Assembly (NCBI GenBank): GCA_963922205.1 | Contig: CAWUHX010000171.1 | Location: 620,001-684,000 of the forward strand | Direction: 5' to 3' | Length of the DNA stretch: 64,000 nt | Source: Romanomermis culicivorax | Taxonomy: Eukaryota; Nematoda; Enoplea; Mermithida; Mermithidae | Part shown: piece by piece, positions 60,390 to 64,000 of the stretch | Numbering within the stretch: position 1 is the stretch's first letter | Layout: the number at the start of each line of letters is the position of its first letter | The notes under the pieces: model-generated | What the model was told of the DNA's origin: nothing | What the model saw: only the letters and a program-made list of their open reading frames with translations | Databases searched by the model: none | Made by a program: the position numbers and the translations under genes

Positions 60390-60960
60390 CATTACAGTGA
60401 TCCACTTCATCATTTGTTTTGTAGAATTCCAATAAATTTTTTGATTCCTTAAAAAATATAGAAATGAAGGACACATTTTTTGAATGAGTCAACACAGATA
60501 GCCACTTGAATCAACTTCAAAGCTGGTTTTGTTTCATCTTATCACTGTTACTTCTGTGGAAGAAACCTGATATATCTCTACAAGTAGATTGTATTTGTTT
60601 GACTTGGTCTTGTTCTTCTATTCCTAAAATTATAAACTGAAAGACAAGGTTTTCAGAGAAGTTTGACTTCATCTACCATTAGTAACAATAAAATTTAAAT
60701 TGTGAGCAGCGCAACTGACGGGTTTCAAACCAGAATCTTCCAATGCCTTTTAATATTTGTTCCATTGTCTGGGACCAAAAAATTCACCTTGAAAATTCGA
60801 ATTGGAGATTGAAAAAACTCTTTTATTGTTACAGGCTTGGTACATGGTATATACACTGAAACATTTACCCTAGTTTGATTGACATTGTCAAGATGAGGTG
60901 CTTTGCATGCAACTGTTTTCAGTACTTCAATATTTTTTTGGATGCCCCACAAAGTTGATA
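60390..60960 (-). pseudogene. hAT-family transposase fragment
   Basis: On the minus strand, 60952-60725 ends with IFKVNFLVPDNGTNIK. In a shifted frame GLKPVSCAAHNLNFIVTNG follows. This is the hAT catalytic-core signature, with the DN.xN motif and the CxxHxLNL motif. Then VKQIQSTCRDISGFFHRSNS matches the helix after it. Frame changes and stops show it is inactive. The BED zinc finger and C-terminal dimerisation region are not seen. It lies immediately downstream of the Helitron relic but on the other strand. Confidence 0.7.
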
Positions 60961-61380
60961 GCTGCTAGCACCTTTTATTGGCAAGCTATTACTATTAAAA
61001 ATACAACAAAAATGACAACAAAACTATCTGTCCACTATTATGTAATATATTAAGCATTTGTGCATTTTTCTTTTTTTTATAAGAATTTGTGGCAGGTTGG
61101 GGTTTTCGCCTCTATCCTTCATTTTTAATTTGGAAGGACAAAAGTTGTTCAACAATAAAAGCATTAGTTGGTGAAAATTTTTACTAATGCTTAGTATTGT
61201 TGCTAGCTGGCATTATAATCTTGCAGTATGCATTTATGTCACTTTTTATCTTTTTGGGTGAAGGTGTATTAGCCTACCTAAGTGGAACTGGCACACTCTG
61301 CATGAACTATTAATATTGACTGATTGAATGTACACATGCTCATTGTTTTCTCAAGAAAATTCCTGAAACAGTAATTCATC
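60961..61380. other. Short AT-rich spacer, nothing recognised
   Basis: No gene or repeat seen between the hAT relic and the Gag relic. Confidence 0.4.
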
Positions 61381-61382
61381 AT

Positions 61383-62501
61383 CTATGTCATTTTCAAAAA
61401 TAGCCTTATGAACAATGTTAACTGAATTGTTATTGTTTGTTTTCCTACTGCTTCTATTTGGACTAGAAAATTATTTTCTCTTTTAGGATAATTTGTTTCA
61501 GTCCTAGCAGGTACATTATTATTTTTATTATGACCTGAATAATGATTACCTTGCTGATAAGCTGGCATACTCCATTTTAGAAGTGAACAATCTTGTTCCT
61601 GTGGAGCCCTCCAACAGTGTCGACAGGGTGACTTGCAATCTGCGGTTGCATGTCCACAGTGGCAAATGTCGCAACAAATCATATTTTGTTGTACGTTTGA
61701 GTGGGCAATTTTTGCCTCAAATTCCTGTGTTAGAAATTTTATTTTTGGGTCCATTTGTTTAATACTGTGGATTAGAGGAAGAATGTAGATCTTCCTTGAA
61801 CAGCTGTGATTATTATAACATGCTGCTTTCAGTGCCTCATCTAATGTTGTGAACTCCCAAAATTTGATGCTATCCCTTGTGAGTGTTCCCAATCCTCAGA
61901 GAAAAATTGGCTTGATTATGCTTTCACATGCATTTTCAAAAAGTGTAGGATATGCAGATTTACTAAATTTTCCTAATTGTTCCTAAAATTCAGTTACTGC
62001 CTCAGTTCTTTTTTGTTCTCTATCATAAATAAGCTGTTGGTAGATGTCCGAATCACTACCATCAGGATGTAGAATTTTCAACTGCTGGATGTAGTTGGCA
62101 TATGAATCTGGCGGGTTTGGCACCCTTTTTAATTCTCTGAAGGAGGACAGTGCAGGACCACCTAGATTAGCTTCCAAAAAAGCTGTTTTGTTGGCCTCTG
62201 CATAATTAGGTATGCTCTGATGAACCATGTATTGGTCTAATTTATCAACCCAGTCTGAAAAAGAACCCCCAAATGATCCAGAGAAGACTGGGTGTGGACA
62301 AAAACTAAGCACAGGGTCGAACCACATGGGTGATTGCCCATCTGCTCTCTCTCCTACATGTGCTGGTGGATTTTCTAATTTGATATTTATATCATGCAGT
62401 CTCCTTGCAAAAGGGTCCATTGCATTATTTAGAGCCCTCTGGATAGTCTCTTCTATCTGAGTGGTCTCCACATCATTGGCATCTTTTGCAAAGCTGAACA
62501 T
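61383..62501 (-). pseudogene. LTR-retrotransposon Gag with zinc-knuckle-like motif, two stops
   Basis: One minus-strand frame of about 372 codons from the ATG at 62501 has two in-frame stops (near 61985 and 61897). Around residues 70-170 it has FSGSFGGSFSDWVDKLDQYM, AFLEANLGGPALSSFRELKR and a QLKILHPDGSDSDIYQQL capsid-like stretch typical of Ty3/gypsy or related Gag. Later comes CCDICHCGHATADCKSPCRHC... shown in part: C-x2-C-x3-H-x4-C, near a canonical CCHC knuckle. A Gln/Asn-rich tail follows. It would form the particle shell and bind RNA. No protease or reverse transcriptase follows in the window. Confidence 0.7.
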
Positions 62502-64000
62502 TTACTGTGCTGAATGATTTCCAAAAATTGGTCTAAAAGTGGTTTTGTATTTGTGCTTAATGAGTGTAGTGCTCTTTTTGAAGACCTAATCTTATCCATT
62601 GTTTTGTATGTGTGTTGTTTTGAGTACTGTAACAGAATGTGGCTTTTTGGTCATGTGTTTTTTTAACACTGTACCAATTTTATCAGCTGGAAAAAAAGGA
62701 AAAAATTAGCCAATTTAAGAACAAAAACTGGAGAAAGTTGCACACTGTCTAATGACAATATTATGCCAGCCTCGCCATATTTTGTCATGGGGCAAATGAC
62801 AAACAAAACTTTGATAATTGTTCCTCTAATTGCTACACAAAAATATGCTTTAACTATGTAATAGAACAATAAATGAGCAAATTGAATAATAATTGAAAGA
62901 AGAGAGAAAAAACCGTCTTTCTATTTTAACATAAAAATGGAAGACAAATCTTTCTGAAAATTTAACTTCTGAATTTTCGGTTCTTTAGTTGTTGTTAAAC
63001 AGTTTCTCAAGTTTCTATAAGTTGCCATGTTAGATGCTGTTCAGCTAATTTTGAGGTTAAATGTGGACCTTGGAATTGTTAGCCTATTCCTTGGAAAAGT
63101 ATGAACTATTATTAATTATGATTTTTATTTTAAAAGGCGAAAAAGTTTCTTTTTCTTGCTGTGAACACAAAAACTAAGCATGATGCACAATATAAAAAAT
63201 ACAACTCCACACTATGATGAAAGTAGCCAAAATTGTTGAGTTTTGATCTTGTTTGATTTTAAGTTCAAGTACTTGAAACAGCCCTAGTGATTATTAACTG
63301 ATTCCTGTTCTTTTGCTTCATTCATCAGAAATGCTCTTGAAAAAAAGTTTGAATAATCAAGGATAGAAGCAAGAAAATTTAGTATGGTTCAAGAATGAAT
63401 GGCCAAAAACATATCAAAAGTTGATAAGAAGAGCTGCAGCAGAACTTGAGGTACAATCATTTGAGTAAGATTAAAACTGTAGTTTGATGCGATTTTTGCA
63501 ATCAAATTTTTTTTGCCTGCTTCATGGCATCCTTATACTGCTTCAGCTTTCTATTTATACCTTACCTATATTTAACTTAAGCGCAAAATCACAAGCATTC
63601 GATTTACCCTTTCCTCCTGCTTCTACCTTATTTTATTTGCCCATGCCTTCAATTTTGTTTCTAGCCCTTTATTTAACTCTTGAGCACGCAATCACCAGCT
63701 CATTTAGGTTTTTACTCCTGCCTTGACTAAATCAATCACTTTTGGTTTCCACTTTTAGCTTATCTATCATTCCTTTGGCGACATGATTCTATTTCTGCTA
63801 CTCCTAGCAGTCACATTTTTTTGAATTCCCATATAGCATTTGCCATTTTCTACCTTAGTGAAATTCTGTTTTTGAACATTAATCACATTTTCTATCTTTG
63901 AAAAAAATCAGATAGTAATATTTGCCCACATTGCAAAGTTGCTGGACTGAGACACTTCTCATTTAGAGACTTCTCCTTTTAATATGTTCTATTTTCCAGC
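62502..64000. other. AT-rich end of window, nothing recognised
   Basis: No supported gene. The T-rich stretch at 63500-63850 yields a short hydrophobic plus-strand frame that is probably chance. Confidence 0.4.

Overview
This looks like AT-rich, repeat-dense nuclear DNA from an animal, probably an invertebrate. There are no operons or ribosome-binding sites. Candidate coding pieces are short exons flanked by GT...AG sites, and the only protein families I recognise belong to mobile elements. TG/CA is frequent, CpG is scarce in most of the window, and one decayed codon pair shows CGA turned into TGA, which suggests CpG methylation. I cannot name the species. Positions 59589-59688 are a 100-N assembly gap.

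Layout. 1-4268: a decayed Polinton/Maverick (adintovirus-like) gene block on the minus strand, in the order ATPase, integrase, protease, small membrane protein, penton-like minor capsid, pX-like protein. A tandem tRNA-derived SINE with a 13-bp target-site duplication splits the protease. 5921-8024: a spliced minus-strand gene of unknown function with phase-matched exons but in-frame stops; relatives lie at 28.7-34.7 kb and 57.4 kb. 8.3-8.9 kb: C/G-run repeats. 10.1-11.8 kb: a satellite of about nine ~175-bp units. 12157-13656: a second copy of the end of the Polinton block, stopping at a ~740-bp (AAAAG)n array. 15-34 kb: several non-autonomous DNA elements whose ends are made of degenerate short repeats. 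These include a 1.27-kb foldback element with an 8-bp duplication, whose empty site survives at 23.77 kb, and a 4.8-kb element that interrupts the second copy of the unknown gene. 25.9-28.0 kb and 35.4-36.3 kb: two copies of a GC-richer retroelement-like family; the second lies inside a large inverted duplication. 36.7-58.5 kb: mostly unique AT-rich DNA with scattered fossil exons. 58583-64000: a GC-rich LTR-like block, then fragments of a Helitron Rep domain, a hAT transposase and a retrotransposon Gag.

No functional system can be assembled from these genes. The window is best read as a transposon graveyard holding a few possible host exons. The most interesting points are the repeated architecture of long terminal inverted repeats built from ~13-30-bp sub-repeats in unrelated element families, the nested insertions with preserved empty sites, and the unidentified spliced gene family.
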